Shown here one piece after another: positions 43,850-53,069 of a DNA stretch of 64,000 nucleotides. The notes beneath the pieces are model-generated. The model was not told where the DNA came from. It was given only the letters and a program-made list of their open reading frames with translations, and ran no database searches. The position numbers and the translations under genes are program-made. The stretch's first letter is position 1. The number at the start of each line of letters is the position of its first letter. Source of the DNA: Gammaproteobacteria bacterium CG11_big_fil_rev_8_21_14_0_20_46_22 (GTDB lineage Bacteria; Pseudomonadota; Gammaproteobacteria; UBA12402); the NCBI GenBank assembly GCA_002796245.1, contig PCWT01000016.1:28941-92940 (forward strand). The letters are read 5' to 3'.

Positions 43850-45304
43850 ATGAAAATAACAGTGAAATTATTACCGTGGGTCATGGCGGCTGGACTTGTT
43901 GCTATCAGCTTAACAAGCATCACGGCTTATGCAGACAGCCCTATAAAAGATAACTTAAAAAAGCTGGTTCCCGCTATTAAGAGTGGCATGTACTATAAAA
44001 TGGGTGGTGGTGATGATATTGCTTTGCCCGCTTTTTTCGATACCAGTTACATTCCGCTCAATGCCGATAGTGATGTTGGCTTGGGGTTTGATTGTGGTAT
44101 TTTTAATCCTGCAACCTCAATACGTGACTCACTCAATGAAATTAAAAACAGTGCGATGAATGTCGAAAGACAAGTATTGAATGACGCGACAGGTGCAGTA
44201 ACCGAGTTTCCACTCTATGAGTTATCACGTGCTGACCCCAATCTTTATAACATTATTACCAGCGCGATGGCGGGTGCGCGTGAGGATATTGCCGTTTCAA
44301 CCAAATCTTGTGAAGTGATGCAGTCTGAAATCGGTGCGGGTCAAAATCCGTATTCTGAATGGGGGCAAATCTCACTCGGCAATCGTTGGACACAAGAGAT
44401 TGGTACGGCTGAGCTTTCAGGTAAAGGTGATATTAACCAAGCACGAAACAATGTTTCGCAAAGTGCGGGTAAGAACGGGGTGCCTTGGGTAAACCCCGAC
44501 TTGGCTTCGAGCGTAAACAGTGGTCAAACGTATTATGCTGGTGGTGAAAACCAACCACCGATTCGTGTGATACATGACACAGCGATCTCAGGCTATGATG
44601 TGATTCTTAATGACGGCAGTTCAAGTCGTTTAGGTCACAACAGTTTGTTGGGTAACTCACAATCTGAGCTTTCAAAAGTTTTCCCTACCGCTAAAGATGC
44701 GGCAGAATGGATTACTAATGTTGTGGGCGACCAAACCATCACCACTTACAATGGCGGTGAAAAAAGCTCGCAACCTGGTGTGGGTTTGTATAGTGATATT
44801 CAATATCAAACACAACAAATCTTGCCAAGACTTCAAGGGTTGGTGACAGGTTCGACTCCGTTGACTGTGGAAAATCTAGCCGATTTATCGCCAGAAGGTA
44901 TGGCATTATCACCTGAAGTGATTCGATCTATCAGGCAACAACCCAAAGTCATTCAAAGTATTATTACTGACAAGTTGGCGCAAAACATTGCAGCGATGAC
45001 GGTGATTAATAAAGCACGGTTGGCGATGCGAATATTGCAATCAGGCGGCACTATCCCGGCAATCTACAGTAATAAAGCAGCTCAACAAAATATTGAAAAT
45101 GCTGTTTCACAACTGAAACAAGATGTTCAGGATATTTTGATGTTTATCAAAGCAAGACAAACACTAATGTCTAACATGCTTTCAACGGTTATGCAGGCTG
45201 GAACTTCGCAAGAAGATCAAAACACAGCTATTGCTGTACCAAAACCCGATGCACCCATTATGAATAATGGTGCTATTTCAAATCAACAAACAAGCGCTTC
45301 TTAA
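43850..45304 (+). CDS. TIGR03755-type ICE protein (PFL_4711-like)
   Basis: The 484-residue exported protein has a signal peptide ending ITAYA and the family start SGMYYKMGGGDDIALPAFFDT with GFDCGIFNPATSI. It is TraH/TraN-like by position between TraU and TraG analogues and probably acts in pilus retraction or mating-pair stabilisation. Confidence 0.85.
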   Translation: MKITVKLLPWVMAAGLVAISLTSITAYADSPIKDNLKKLVPAIKSGMYYKMGGGDDIALPAFFDTSYIPLNADSDVGLGFDCGIFNPATSIRDSLNEIKNSAMNVERQVLNDATGAVTEFPLYELSRADPNLYNIITSAMAGAREDIAVSTKSCEVMQSEIGAGQNPYSEWGQISLGNRWTQEIGTAELSGKGDINQARNNVSQSAGKNGVPWVNPDLASSVNSGQTYYAGGENQPPIRVIHDTAISGYDVILNDGSSSRLGHNSLLGNSQSELSKVFPTAKDAAEWITNVVGDQTITTYNGGEKSSQPGVGLYSDIQYQTQQILPRLQGLVTGSTPLTVENLADLSPEGMALSPEVIRSIRQQPKVIQSIITDKLAQNIAAMTVINKARLAMRILQSGGTIPAIYSNKAAQQNIENAVSQLKQDVQDILMFIKARQTLMSNMLSTVMQAGTSQEDQNTAIAVPKPDAPIMNNGAISNQQTSAS

Positions 45305-45337
45305 GGAATACGTTGTTTGTTTAATTTTTCAAAAATC

Positions 45338-45368
45338 AGGGCGCATATCTTTTGCGCCTTGTTTTTTT
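45338..45368 (+). terminator. Intrinsic terminator before the traG-like gene
   Basis: AGGGCGCA (45338-45345) and TGCGCCTT (45353-45360) pair with one G-U, loop of 7 nt, followed by GTTTTTTT. It is a second terminator inside the transfer operon, before the last plus-strand T4SS gene. Confidence 0.75.
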
Positions 45369-45435
45369 AATGCCTTTTTATAAGAGGTATTAAAAAAACA
45401 ACTTTTATTTTAAACATTCATTGAGGTATACCATC

Positions 45436-47004
45436 ATGAGCGTTACAGGTTATCTAGCTTTGTATACGACCTTAATAGGCTGGCAACAATATCAAAATCT
45501 ATGGAGCCTAATGGTCGGTACAGGGCTAGTTTTTATTCCGTTCATTGGCATTGTGCTAAAAAGTTTTTTAGAACCTTTTGAGTCCCAAGAACCCAAAAGC
45601 GCCGCCGTTATTGCATTACGTCGATTAATGATACAAACGATTGGCGCATTATTGATTATCGAGTTTTGCTGTGTACCCACAGTGCCACTTGACCCTCAAG
45701 TGTTGCATTATGAACCTGCCTGTGTGGCTAATGCACAGGTGGCAACGCCGGGGCATACAGGCACGACGTATGACAATAAATTTAAAGTACCCACTGGGGT
45801 AAAAGTTCCCATCATTTGGTACTTAGTCATGGCGGTCTCTAATGGTTTTACACACGCAGCCAGTGAAGGCTTAAGCTGTTCACCCATTGATTATCAGGCA
45901 TTACAAGATCAACTGAATTTAAGCAATATTAGCAGTCCAGCACTAAAGAAAGAAACGGTCGAATTTTACAATGACTGCTATATTCCTGCTTACAGTAAAT
46001 ATATGTCTGGTAATTTAAGCGAAAGCCAACAAGGAAGCATAAAGCAAGCGCAAGCCACTTATGGCAAAGATGACATAGGCTGGTTAGGCTCTCAAGCTTT
46101 CTTAACGACACCGGGTTTCTACGACTCATTTGCAGCACAAGAACCTATCCCTGGCTTTTTATTTGATGCCGAACGTGATCAATACGAAGGCCAAGTCAGC
46201 GATCATTCCAAGTGGGGGCAACCTAACTGTCGAGCTTGGTGGAGCGACCCTGAGAATGGCTTAAATGCCAAACTTGAAAAGGCATTACCACCATCGTATT
46301 TACAGGATATTACTCACCTGGGTGATTCAAAAGATTTAGCCGATATAGGTGTTCGAAGCCTTATACAGCATTCATTTGACCCTGGTATGTCTGAGTCAAG
46401 CGATATACCACGAGGTTATGAATCGTTGAATGATACGAATGGTTCGCATTGGTATGTACATTTAGCAGGCGAACTTGGTATAGCCAGTCATCAATTTACT
46501 TACTACCCGAAACTCTATCTATTGATTAACGCATTACCTGTGATTCAAGCGTTGCTCTTGTTAGCCATCTATGCGCTTCTTGCGATAATGATACCGTTTT
46601 CAAGCTATCGCTTGCACTTTATCATCACAGGCTCAGCGATTATCTTTTCGGTAACGTTTTGGTCTTATCTATGGCACTTTGTCAATTACATTAACAATGA
46701 GCTAATTGGCGCACTCTATCCGACTGACCCTAATAAAATCATCCCATCATGGCATGAGTTATTACAAGGTGGTAGCGGCTTAGATGCAACTTTGGTGCAT
46801 TTCATTGTTGGCACAATGTATATTGCACTGCCAATGTTGTTTTTAATCCTATGCTCATGGGCAGGATTAAAAGTGAGTAATGCTATTGCCAACACAGTTG
46901 GACAAATGCAGTTACCTGCTAGTGAATCAGGACAGGAAGGCGGCTCAATGGCACGAGATTTTGCCATGAAAGCAATAAAATTTATTGCTACGAAAGGCAA
47001 GTAA
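45436..47004 (+). CDS. traG: TraG N-terminal-domain mating-pair stabilisation protein
   Basis: The 522-residue protein has the TraG_N topology: N-terminal helices (LVFIPFIGIVLKSFLEP with ALRRLMIQTIGALLII), a long periplasmic part with ACVANAQVATPGHTG, and C-terminal helices (VIQALLLLAIYALLAIMIPF). It is about half the length of F TraG and lacks the large C-terminal domain, as usual for this ICE class. ATG at 45436 follows TGAGG by 9 bp. Confidence 0.85.
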   Translation: MSVTGYLALYTTLIGWQQYQNLWSLMVGTGLVFIPFIGIVLKSFLEPFESQEPKSAAVIALRRLMIQTIGALLIIEFCCVPTVPLDPQVLHYEPACVANAQVATPGHTGTTYDNKFKVPTGVKVPIIWYLVMAVSNGFTHAASEGLSCSPIDYQALQDQLNLSNISSPALKKETVEFYNDCYIPAYSKYMSGNLSESQQGSIKQAQATYGKDDIGWLGSQAFLTTPGFYDSFAAQEPIPGFLFDAERDQYEGQVSDHSKWGQPNCRAWWSDPENGLNAKLEKALPPSYLQDITHLGDSKDLADIGVRSLIQHSFDPGMSESSDIPRGYESLNDTNGSHWYVHLAGELGIASHQFTYYPKLYLLINALPVIQALLLLAIYALLAIMIPFSSYRLHFIITGSAIIFSVTFWSYLWHFVNYINNELIGALYPTDPNKIIPSWHELLQGGSGLDATLVHFIVGTMYIALPMLFLILCSWAGLKVSNAIANTVGQMQLPASESGQEGGSMARDFAMKAIKFIATKGK

Positions 47005-47010
47005 ACTGGA

Positions 47011-47565
47011 CTAATACCAGTTTAGCTTGTCTTCATCGCAATAATCACCTTTGTGATTAGTTTTCATTGTTCGCAAAACTTTTTCTTCATCAGTCAGTGT
47101 TCGACTCTTTGATTGGTTTTTTGCAAAACTTTTATCATCTAAAGAATCGACAAAGACTGTACCGACAGCAGCAGCAAAAAAACCTGCTGTCTTGGCGAAT
47201 AATGGGAAATAATTTTTTAACAAAATCAACAGCAGTGAAAAACAATTGTTGCGCTGAAAAAGTCGTCTTAGTATGACAATGCCTACCGCAACTAACGTAA
47301 TGGTCAATCCAAGCTGGCTAGTTGCAATTAAATTAACTTTAACTTGTGGTAGCTCTGCAAAGTGTGGAGCTATCCGAGCTAATAGCCAAGCAAAAGCAGT
47401 AGCAACAAAAAGTACAAACAGTGCTTTTTTCCATGCAAGCGGCTTTTTAGATAAACCAAATTCTTTACTTAACTTACTTGAAACAGGAATCGAAGCGACA
47501 AGCGCAAGCGCTATCGTGATCACGATAAACGGGTTAATGAAATGTAGCCATTGTGTGGCGCTCAT
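47011..47565 (-). CDS. Inner-membrane protein next to traG, candidate exclusion protein
   Basis: The 184-residue protein has four to five membrane helices (FIVITIALALVASIPV, FVLFVATAFAWLLARI, LTITLVAVGIVILRR) and a cytoplasmic charged tail with LTDEEKVLRTMK. No family is recognised. It is convergent with and directly behind traG, a place held by the exclusion gene eex in SXT-type elements. Entry exclusion is therefore a reasonable but unproven guess. Confidence 0.5.
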   Translation of the reverse strand: MSATQWLHFINPFIVITIALALVASIPVSSKLSKEFGLSKKPLAWKKALFVLFVATAFAWLLARIAPHFAELPQVKVNLIATSQLGLTITLVAVGIVILRRLFQRNNCFSLLLILLKNYFPLFAKTAGFFAAAVGTVFVDSLDDKSFAKNQSKSRTLTDEEKVLRTMKTNHKGDYCDEDKLNWY

Positions 47566-47603
47566 TCTCTTTACTTCCTAAAAAACAATAAAGGTGCATT
47601 ACC

Positions 47604-47939
47604 ATGTCAACACTCTTTAAAATACTCGGCATAACGATTATTGCCTGTTTAGGCTTGTTATTTTTTGGTCATGTCTGTGTGGAGCATAGCTCGGCATCAA
47701 AACTATCGCAAGTCCTTGCTCAGTATCACTGGGCACTTAGCCTATGGCGATACGGACTCTACACTTTAGTGCTTATAATATGGCCATATTTTATCGAATT
47801 TGTGGGCATAAGGCAAAAGTGGCGGGCTGAAACAATACTTTATTTATCGAATCAACGTCTTAAGCTGTTGGCTTTATTCGCGTTTATCGAAATATTTTTT
47901 GTTTATAACCTATTAGGGCATTTATTTGTATGGCTATAG
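47604..47939 (+). CDS. Small membrane protein before the second operator array
   Basis: The 111-residue protein has three membrane helices (ILGITIIACLGLLFFGHV, LWRYGLYTLVLIIWPYF, LLALFAFIEIFFVYNLLG). It is divergent from the candidate exclusion gene and ends 2 bp before the operator array copy 2. Homologous small membrane genes near traG occur in related ICEs as I remember them. Function unknown. Confidence 0.5.
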   Translation: MSTLFKILGITIIACLGLLFFGHVCVEHSSASKLSQVLAQYHWALSLWRYGLYTLVLIIWPYFIEFVGIRQKWRAETILYLSNQRLKLLALFAFIEIFFVYNLLGHLFVWL

Positions 47940-47941
47940 TA

Positions 47942-48056
47942 ACCGTATTCCCCGAATGAATACCGTATTCCCTTTAGTCTCACAACCGGGTAAAAAAACG
48001 AAAAAAAATCATTACCCCGAATGAATACCATATTCCCCGAACCAATACCGTATTCC
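47942..48056. repeat. Operator array, copy 2 of the 25.4-kb array
   Basis: ACCGTATTCC-type sites start at 47942, 47962, 48027 (with A for G) and 48047, giving the same 20, 65 and 20 bp distances as copy 1. Sequence between the sites is also nearly identical, including the CTCACA-CCGG stretch. It stands upstream of the topoisomerase III operon promoter. The match shows a duplicated control module, not chance repeats. Confidence 0.75.
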
Positions 48057-48096
48057 CCTAATACATTGATTAATAATAATTTTTTTGAAAAAAGAC

Positions 48097-48125
48097 TTGC
48101 AAAAAAAGACCGAAATCGCTATACT
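48097..48125 (+). promoter_or_regulatory. Sigma70 promoter of the topoisomerase/TraI-like operon
   Basis: TTGCAA at 48097-48102 and TATACT at 48120-48125, spacer 17 bp, with the same CCGAAATCGC stretch before the -10 as the promoter at 25542. Confidence 0.75.
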
Positions 48126-48153
48126 GTGACGGTACTGTTGAAAAATCCAAACA

Positions 48154-48185
48154 AAGCCTCCTGCCAAAAGCACGAGGCTTTTTTG
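48154..48185 (+). terminator. Leader terminator of the topoisomerase operon
   Basis: AAGCCTC (48154-48160) and GAGGCTT (48174-48180) pair, followed by T4-G-T5. Stem sequence differs from the 25601 leader terminator while position after the promoter is similar, which argues for conserved function rather than mere duplication. Confidence 0.7.
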
Positions 48186-48256
48186 TTTTTCTTTAAAGAT
48201 TCACTGTCTAGCGGTTTCATCATATTAACCTTTCGACGAACGACAGTGAGGACACC

Positions 48257-50266
48257 ATGATTTTAATGATTTGTGAGAAACCATCGCAAGCGCGTGATAT
48301 AGCACGCAATCTAAAAGCAACTGGGCGACAGGATGGATACTTGGAAGGCAACGGCTACCAAATTACTTGGTGTGTGGGGCATTTATTAGAACTTGCACCA
48401 CCTGAGTATTATCGCCCCGACATCAAACCGTGGCGAATTGAAAAATTACCCGTTGTACCAGATCAATGGAAAATGCTGGTTTCTTCAAGAACAAAAAAAC
48501 AATTTAACGTAATTAAACAATTACTGAAGAAAGCCGATCACGTTTGCGTCGCATCTGACCCTGATCGTGAAGGTGAAAGCATCGTAAGAGAAATCTTAGA
48601 TGAATGCCAATATCAGGGAAAAATAGAACGCTTATGGCTATCAGCACTTGATGACAGCTCAATTCAAAAAGCCTTAAACAACATTAAGCCCGGTAAAGAA
48701 ACTGAAAATCTTTACTATGCAGCAATGGCACGCTCCCGTAGTGATTATGCCATTGGTATGAATTTAACAATGGGCGCTAGCGCTTTATACGGCGTTAATG
48801 GTGTTTTATCCATAGGTCGCGTACAAACACCAACGCTAAAATTAGTCGTGGATCGTGACCGTACTATTGAAAATTTTAAACCACAAGACTATTTCGTGTT
48901 AAGAGCATTATTTGCAACAAAAGATAATGCAGACTTTTGGACAATGTGGAAAGCACCGGAAGCGGTGCTGGATGATCAAGGGCATTGCCTTAATCAACAG
49001 GTCGTTGAGAACGTGGCCGCAAAAGTTGATGAAGAACCCGGCACTGTCACAAGTTTTAAAGAAACGAATAAGAAACAAAAAGCACCACTTTGCTTTTCTC
49101 TATCGGCTTTACAAAAAAAAGCCTCTAGCTTATTTGGCTATTCCGCTAAACAGGTGTTAGAAACCGCACAATCACTTTATGAAAAACACAAAGCAACCAC
49201 GTACCCAAGAACCGATTGCGGTTATTTACCGGAAGATCAGTTTAAAGAAGCAGCAACCATCACTGCCGCACTGAGTCAAATCGATTTTGGCCTGAAAAGT
49301 TTAATGGCGCATTGTGAGATTACGTTTAAATCATCGGTTTGGAACGATAAAAAAATCACGGCTCACCATGCCATCATTCCAACAATGAATGAAGGTGTTG
49401 ATATGAATCAGATGTCAACGGAAGAACTGAAGGTTTACGACTTAATACGACGACAATACCTAGCGCAATTCATGGGTGATTATGAATATCGTCAACGCCA
49501 AATTGAAGTTAATTGTGCGGGTGAACTATTTACCGCCACAGGTAATACACCTGTGAAACCTGGCTGGAAGGAAGCGTTTAACAACAATGTGCTCGATGAA
49601 GAAACCGAATCCAGTGAAGAAACTGCAAACGCTGTTATACCGGACTTAACCAAAGGTGACGGTGTTAATAATCAAGAAACTAACGTTGAAGCCAAGCAAA
49701 CCAAGCCACCTGCACGTTTTAGCGAAGGCACACTGATTGAAGCAATGAAAACGGCGGGTAAATTGGTTGATGATGAGACACTTAAAAAAGTGCTTAAAAA
49801 TAGCAAAGGTATCGGCACAGAGGCTACCCGTGCCAACATCATAGAAGTGTTATTTAAACGAGGTTATTTACAAAGAAAATCAAAACAAGTGTTATCGACT
49901 GACAAAGGTCGAGCGCTCATTGATTTAGTACCCGACTTAGTTAAAAATCCCGTCTTAACAGCACAATGGGAGCAGCAGCTTGAACAAATTGCTGAAGGCA
50001 AGGGAAAACTGGATGACTTTGTTAATGCCCAAATAACACTGCTAAAAGAAATGTTAGCGCAACTACAAAATGAAGGCACAAAAAAGCAAGCCGCTACACT
50101 GCAACTTCAATCTGAAACACACAATGGCACAGTCTATTTGTGCCCAAAATGTGAATCACCTTTGAGGCGATTGAAAAGTAAAAAAGGTAAATTCTTTTGG
50201 GGTTGTAGCCAATACCCAACCTGTGACTTCACGACTTGGGAGCGCAGCGGTAAACCGAGTCTTTAA
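48257..50266 (+). CDS. topB: DNA topoisomerase III (type IA)
   Basis: The 669-residue enzyme has an N-terminal TOPRIM domain (ILMICEKPSQARDIA, DPDREGE), the conserved IGRVQTPTL, and the catalytic tyrosine Tyr316 in TYPRTDCGYL. Its C-terminal zinc ribbon has CPKCESPLRRL and GCSQYPTCDF. Type IA topoisomerases on ICEs and plasmids resolve precatenanes or process transferred strands. It is the first gene after the second promoter module, so it appears to be expressed together with the transfer genes. Confidence 0.92.
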   Translation: MILMICEKPSQARDIARNLKATGRQDGYLEGNGYQITWCVGHLLELAPPEYYRPDIKPWRIEKLPVVPDQWKMLVSSRTKKQFNVIKQLLKKADHVCVASDPDREGESIVREILDECQYQGKIERLWLSALDDSSIQKALNNIKPGKETENLYYAAMARSRSDYAIGMNLTMGASALYGVNGVLSIGRVQTPTLKLVVDRDRTIENFKPQDYFVLRALFATKDNADFWTMWKAPEAVLDDQGHCLNQQVVENVAAKVDEEPGTVTSFKETNKKQKAPLCFSLSALQKKASSLFGYSAKQVLETAQSLYEKHKATTYPRTDCGYLPEDQFKEAATITAALSQIDFGLKSLMAHCEITFKSSVWNDKKITAHHAIIPTMNEGVDMNQMSTEELKVYDLIRRQYLAQFMGDYEYRQRQIEVNCAGELFTATGNTPVKPGWKEAFNNNVLDEETESSEETANAVIPDLTKGDGVNNQETNVEAKQTKPPARFSEGTLIEAMKTAGKLVDDETLKKVLKNSKGIGTEATRANIIEVLFKRGYLQRKSKQVLSTDKGRALIDLVPDLVKNPVLTAQWEQQLEQIAEGKGKLDDFVNAQITLLKEMLAQLQNEGTKKQAATLQLQSETHNGTVYLCPKCESPLRRLKSKKGKFFWGCSQYPTCDFTTWERSGKPSL

Positions 50267-50289
50267 TAAATAAAAATAAGGTGAATAAC

Positions 50290-50919
50290 ATGATGAACCC
50301 GATATTATTTCGATTGGTTTTTGCCATTCTATTTGTATTCAGCATTAAGCTTTGCTTTGCAGCGCCTGTCACAGGCAATCCACATGGATGTGTAACACTC
50401 GTTGAGTATTTTGATTATGAGTGTCCTCATTGCCGCCGCATGGAGTCTGTTATTGAGCAATTAGAAAAACAAAACCCCAATTTAAAAGTGGTTCATCGTG
50501 TGACACCTTTACTGACACCTGCGTCTCGTGGTGTAGCGAGTTTTGCGCTAGCTGCGCAAACAGAAAACCAATGGCAAGCCGAGCATCAACGCCTTATGTT
50601 TTTACAGGAAGCACCAACGTTAAATGATGCTAAAACGATTGCAACGCAATTAGGTTTAAACACACAAGCGATGTTTAATAAAATGCAAACAGCCGCTATT
50701 CAGCAGCAAATTAATCAAAACATTCAGCTAGTCGAAAAACATGCCGTGCAAGGTGGTATTTATTTACCTGTATTAGTCTTTAGGGAATCTAATGGCCGAG
50801 GCCAAACCATTACACTGACAGGTGAACAACCTTACCAACTACTTGCCGCCATTGTAAAACAGTTAGGTGTTCAAGGTGGCCAATATGTTCAACAAGAAAA
50901 AACAAAACAAAAGCAATGA
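50290..50919 (+). CDS. DsbA/DsbC-like periplasmic thiol oxidoreductase
   Basis: The 209-residue protein has a signal peptide (VFAILFVFSIKLCFA) and a thioredoxin-fold active site CPHC in YFDYECPHCRRMES, the same dipeptide as E. coli DsbA. LPVLVF carries the cis-proline. It probably forms disulphides in the cysteine-rich TraU-type and 32.3-kb proteins. ATG at 50290 or 50293 is preferred to GTG at 50281 because of AAGGTG upstream. It overlaps the next gene by 35 bp. Confidence 0.8.
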   Translation: MMNPILFRLVFAILFVFSIKLCFAAPVTGNPHGCVTLVEYFDYECPHCRRMESVIEQLEKQNPNLKVVHRVTPLLTPASRGVASFALAAQTENQWQAEHQRLMFLQEAPTLNDAKTIATQLGLNTQAMFNKMQTAAIQQQINQNIQLVEKHAVQGGIYLPVLVFRESNGRGQTITLTGEQPYQLLAAIVKQLGVQGGQYVQQEKTKQKQ

Positions 50920-52066
50920 AAGGCTTGAAACATTGGCTACCACTTCTGAGGGTTCTTTGGTTTTAAAAAAATACTTAAACCAAATTCAGCAGCTCTCTGG
51001 CGTGACGCAAGCTGACTTTAAGCTGCTTTATGAGCAAAGTATCACACGATATTTTGATTATCTCAGCGAGCCTAACCAACCAGTTGAATCAGAATTGCTA
51101 GTAAATAAACTAAACCCCGTCGTTTTAGCACTAAAGCGGCGACGAGGTTATTTATTACCGCTGGGTGCGGATAGTGAAGTCATTTTTAGAGAGCGTGAGG
51201 AATGGACATTTTCCGTATTCAGCGCTGCATTGCTCAATCAATGCAGCAGCACGGTTCGGCAAAGCTTAGCAAAAGCGCTTTTACCCAAACAAGGCTACGA
51301 CTGGTTACAGCGTAACGAGCGTTTATTTGCGTTATGGTCAGCTTACTTAGATAGTAACAGTGCAAATAATATCTTTTCTGAGATTGTTGAAGAAGACCCT
51401 GCTGTAGTGCCTGAAATAAGTTTGCCACAAGAACAAAAAACGCAAGTATCAGCAGAGTTAGCGATACAAAAAGCAACGATTACTGAGCCTGCTGTTTCTA
51501 CGCAGGAAGAAGGCAAAGAAGAAAAAATTAAAAGCTCAGAGAAATATGCGCTACCGAACGATATTAAAGCCATTAAGGAAATAAATTTAAGCACGCTCAA
51601 TACGCCAAGTGCGAAAGCGAATGAGACACCACAAGTTTCAAGCGAAGCACAACAAGATGTGCCAAAGTTTGAAGCCGCTACTTTTTGGAATTGGTTGAAG
51701 AAATCATTATTAGAAGAACAGATCGATATTAATCAGCCTGAGAGTATTGTTCAAAGTATCAAAGAAGGTTTGCTTATTTGTATCCCCGAAGCAGTCGATG
51801 CTTTTATACAAGAAAAAGCCAAGCAACGTGGCTTTTCAGCCGATCATGCCATTTGGTTACAACGGCCTGGACTCACGAAAAAAATTAAAAAGCATGAAAA
51901 GTTGATAAAAAACGAACAAGGCTCACGTATCCATACTTATTACTGGGGTCGATGGGAAGATCGAAATACATTATCCGGTATTGTTATTAGTGCCAGTGAT
52001 TTACTTGGCAACAACAAAACAATACCCATCAATGAAAACCTATCGATTGATTTATTAAATACTTAA
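50885..52066 (+). CDS. TraI_2/MobH-like protein lacking the HD metal-binding motif
   Basis: The 393-residue protein has an N-terminal part laid out like the TraI_2 relaxase domain (LNPVVLALKRRRGYLLPLG, then REREEWTFSVFSAALL). MobH relaxases have histidines at the corresponding HHH and HD positions; none is seen here. The C-terminal part matches the TraI_2_C/DUF1528 pattern (FWNWLKKSLLEEQIDINQPE, SIKEGLLICIPEAVDAF). A variable linker joins the halves. It is either a non-catalytic relaxosome subunit or a relaxase using other residues. AAGGTGG precedes ATG at 50885. Confidence 0.6.
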   Translation: MFNKKKQNKSNERLETLATTSEGSLVLKKYLNQIQQLSGVTQADFKLLYEQSITRYFDYLSEPNQPVESELLVNKLNPVVLALKRRRGYLLPLGADSEVIFREREEWTFSVFSAALLNQCSSTVRQSLAKALLPKQGYDWLQRNERLFALWSAYLDSNSANNIFSEIVEEDPAVVPEISLPQEQKTQVSAELAIQKATITEPAVSTQEEGKEEKIKSSEKYALPNDIKAIKEINLSTLNTPSAKANETPQVSSEAQQDVPKFEAATFWNWLKKSLLEEQIDINQPESIVQSIKEGLLICIPEAVDAFIQEKAKQRGFSADHAIWLQRPGLTKKIKKHEKLIKNEQGSRIHTYYWGRWEDRNTLSGIVISASDLLGNNKTIPINENLSIDLLNT

Positions 52067-52099
52067 GAAAAATGATTAACTATAAAGAGGTGATCTATT

Positions 52100-52936
52100 A
52101 TGTCACAAGCGAATGACACTCAATTGTCGATTGAGACGAAACCACAACAAAATAATTCATCACTTAAAAAGCCAGCAAGATTGACAGGTAATGTGAAACT
52201 GACTTTGCATACCAGTGCTGCACAACAGCTTTTTATTGGTACAAAAGAAGGCAGAAAACGCACCACCGATCTATTACAGTTTGGTGGAAGAATGACAGAA
52301 ATCTGGCTCGCTGCAAAAAAAGATAACCCTTACGCAGACTGGTTTCTATTACGCGCCTATGACAGATTAGCAAAAGTTCGACAGCAACTACTTGCTGCTG
52401 TCAGTCAATACCGTCAACAGCTTGAATCAGCAAACCAAAAAAATCGTTTGGACGTTGAGCTGTTTACTTCAAGTAAACCGTCAAGTCATCCTTTACGGTT
52501 TGGCACGCAATATGGTTTTTTAGGTGGCAGTCTTATTGCTGATTATGACGAGCTTATGCGAATACTCTTAACAGCAAGACAAATCGGTATTTTATTCGAT
52601 GAGCCTTACAGTGTCATTCAACAAGCATGGAAGAAGCAGATCATTGAGTTATTTAGACTACCTTTTCAGTGGGCAGCATTTTCGGTGACTCGGCTTGACG
52701 TAGAAAAAAACAATGACAATGCCAAAGCTGCTGAAGCAAAGATGGGTAAATTACCAAAAGATGTGATAGAGGCTAAGATACGCTCGCCATTTGCACCGAT
52801 CATTATTCCAGCTCAAGAAGCAACTGACCAAGCAACATCGGAGGATAAGAAAGACAACCCACAATCAACTAAAAACAATGATAAAAAAAACCAAGAACAA
52901 TCTGAACCAGCTCCTAAATTAAACCAATCAGATTGA
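52100..52936 (+). CDS. TIGR03761-type ICE protein (PFL_4669-like)
   Basis: The 278-residue soluble protein has the family core LTLHTSAAQQLFIGTKEGRK, NPYADWFLLRAYDRLAKV and FGTQYGFLGGSLIADYDELM, then an acidic/basic low-complexity C terminus. In related ICEs it lies near the replication and SSB-like genes. It ends the second operon before the leading-region-like block. Confidence 0.8.
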   Translation: MSQANDTQLSIETKPQQNNSSLKKPARLTGNVKLTLHTSAAQQLFIGTKEGRKRTTDLLQFGGRMTEIWLAAKKDNPYADWFLLRAYDRLAKVRQQLLAAVSQYRQQLESANQKNRLDVELFTSSKPSSHPLRFGTQYGFLGGSLIADYDELMRILLTARQIGILFDEPYSVIQQAWKKQIIELFRLPFQWAAFSVTRLDVEKNNDNAKAAEAKMGKLPKDVIEAKIRSPFAPIIIPAQEATDQATSEDKKDNPQSTKNNDKKNQEQSEPAPKLNQSD

Positions 52937-53069
52937 TCTTGTCATCGTGCTCTCAACCGATGCTAACGTTGAGAGAGTTAAGCTAGGCGTGAAAACTTAA
53001 CCATGATAAGTAAATCATGCGCCATTGTGATACAAGGCTATAAAAAATAAATGTCTTGTATTGTTTAGC

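Noticed and set aside
48021..48260. 79-codon frame over operator array copy 2
   Set aside because: It reads through the repeats, promoter and terminator, and its first part is the same repeat translation as at copy 1.
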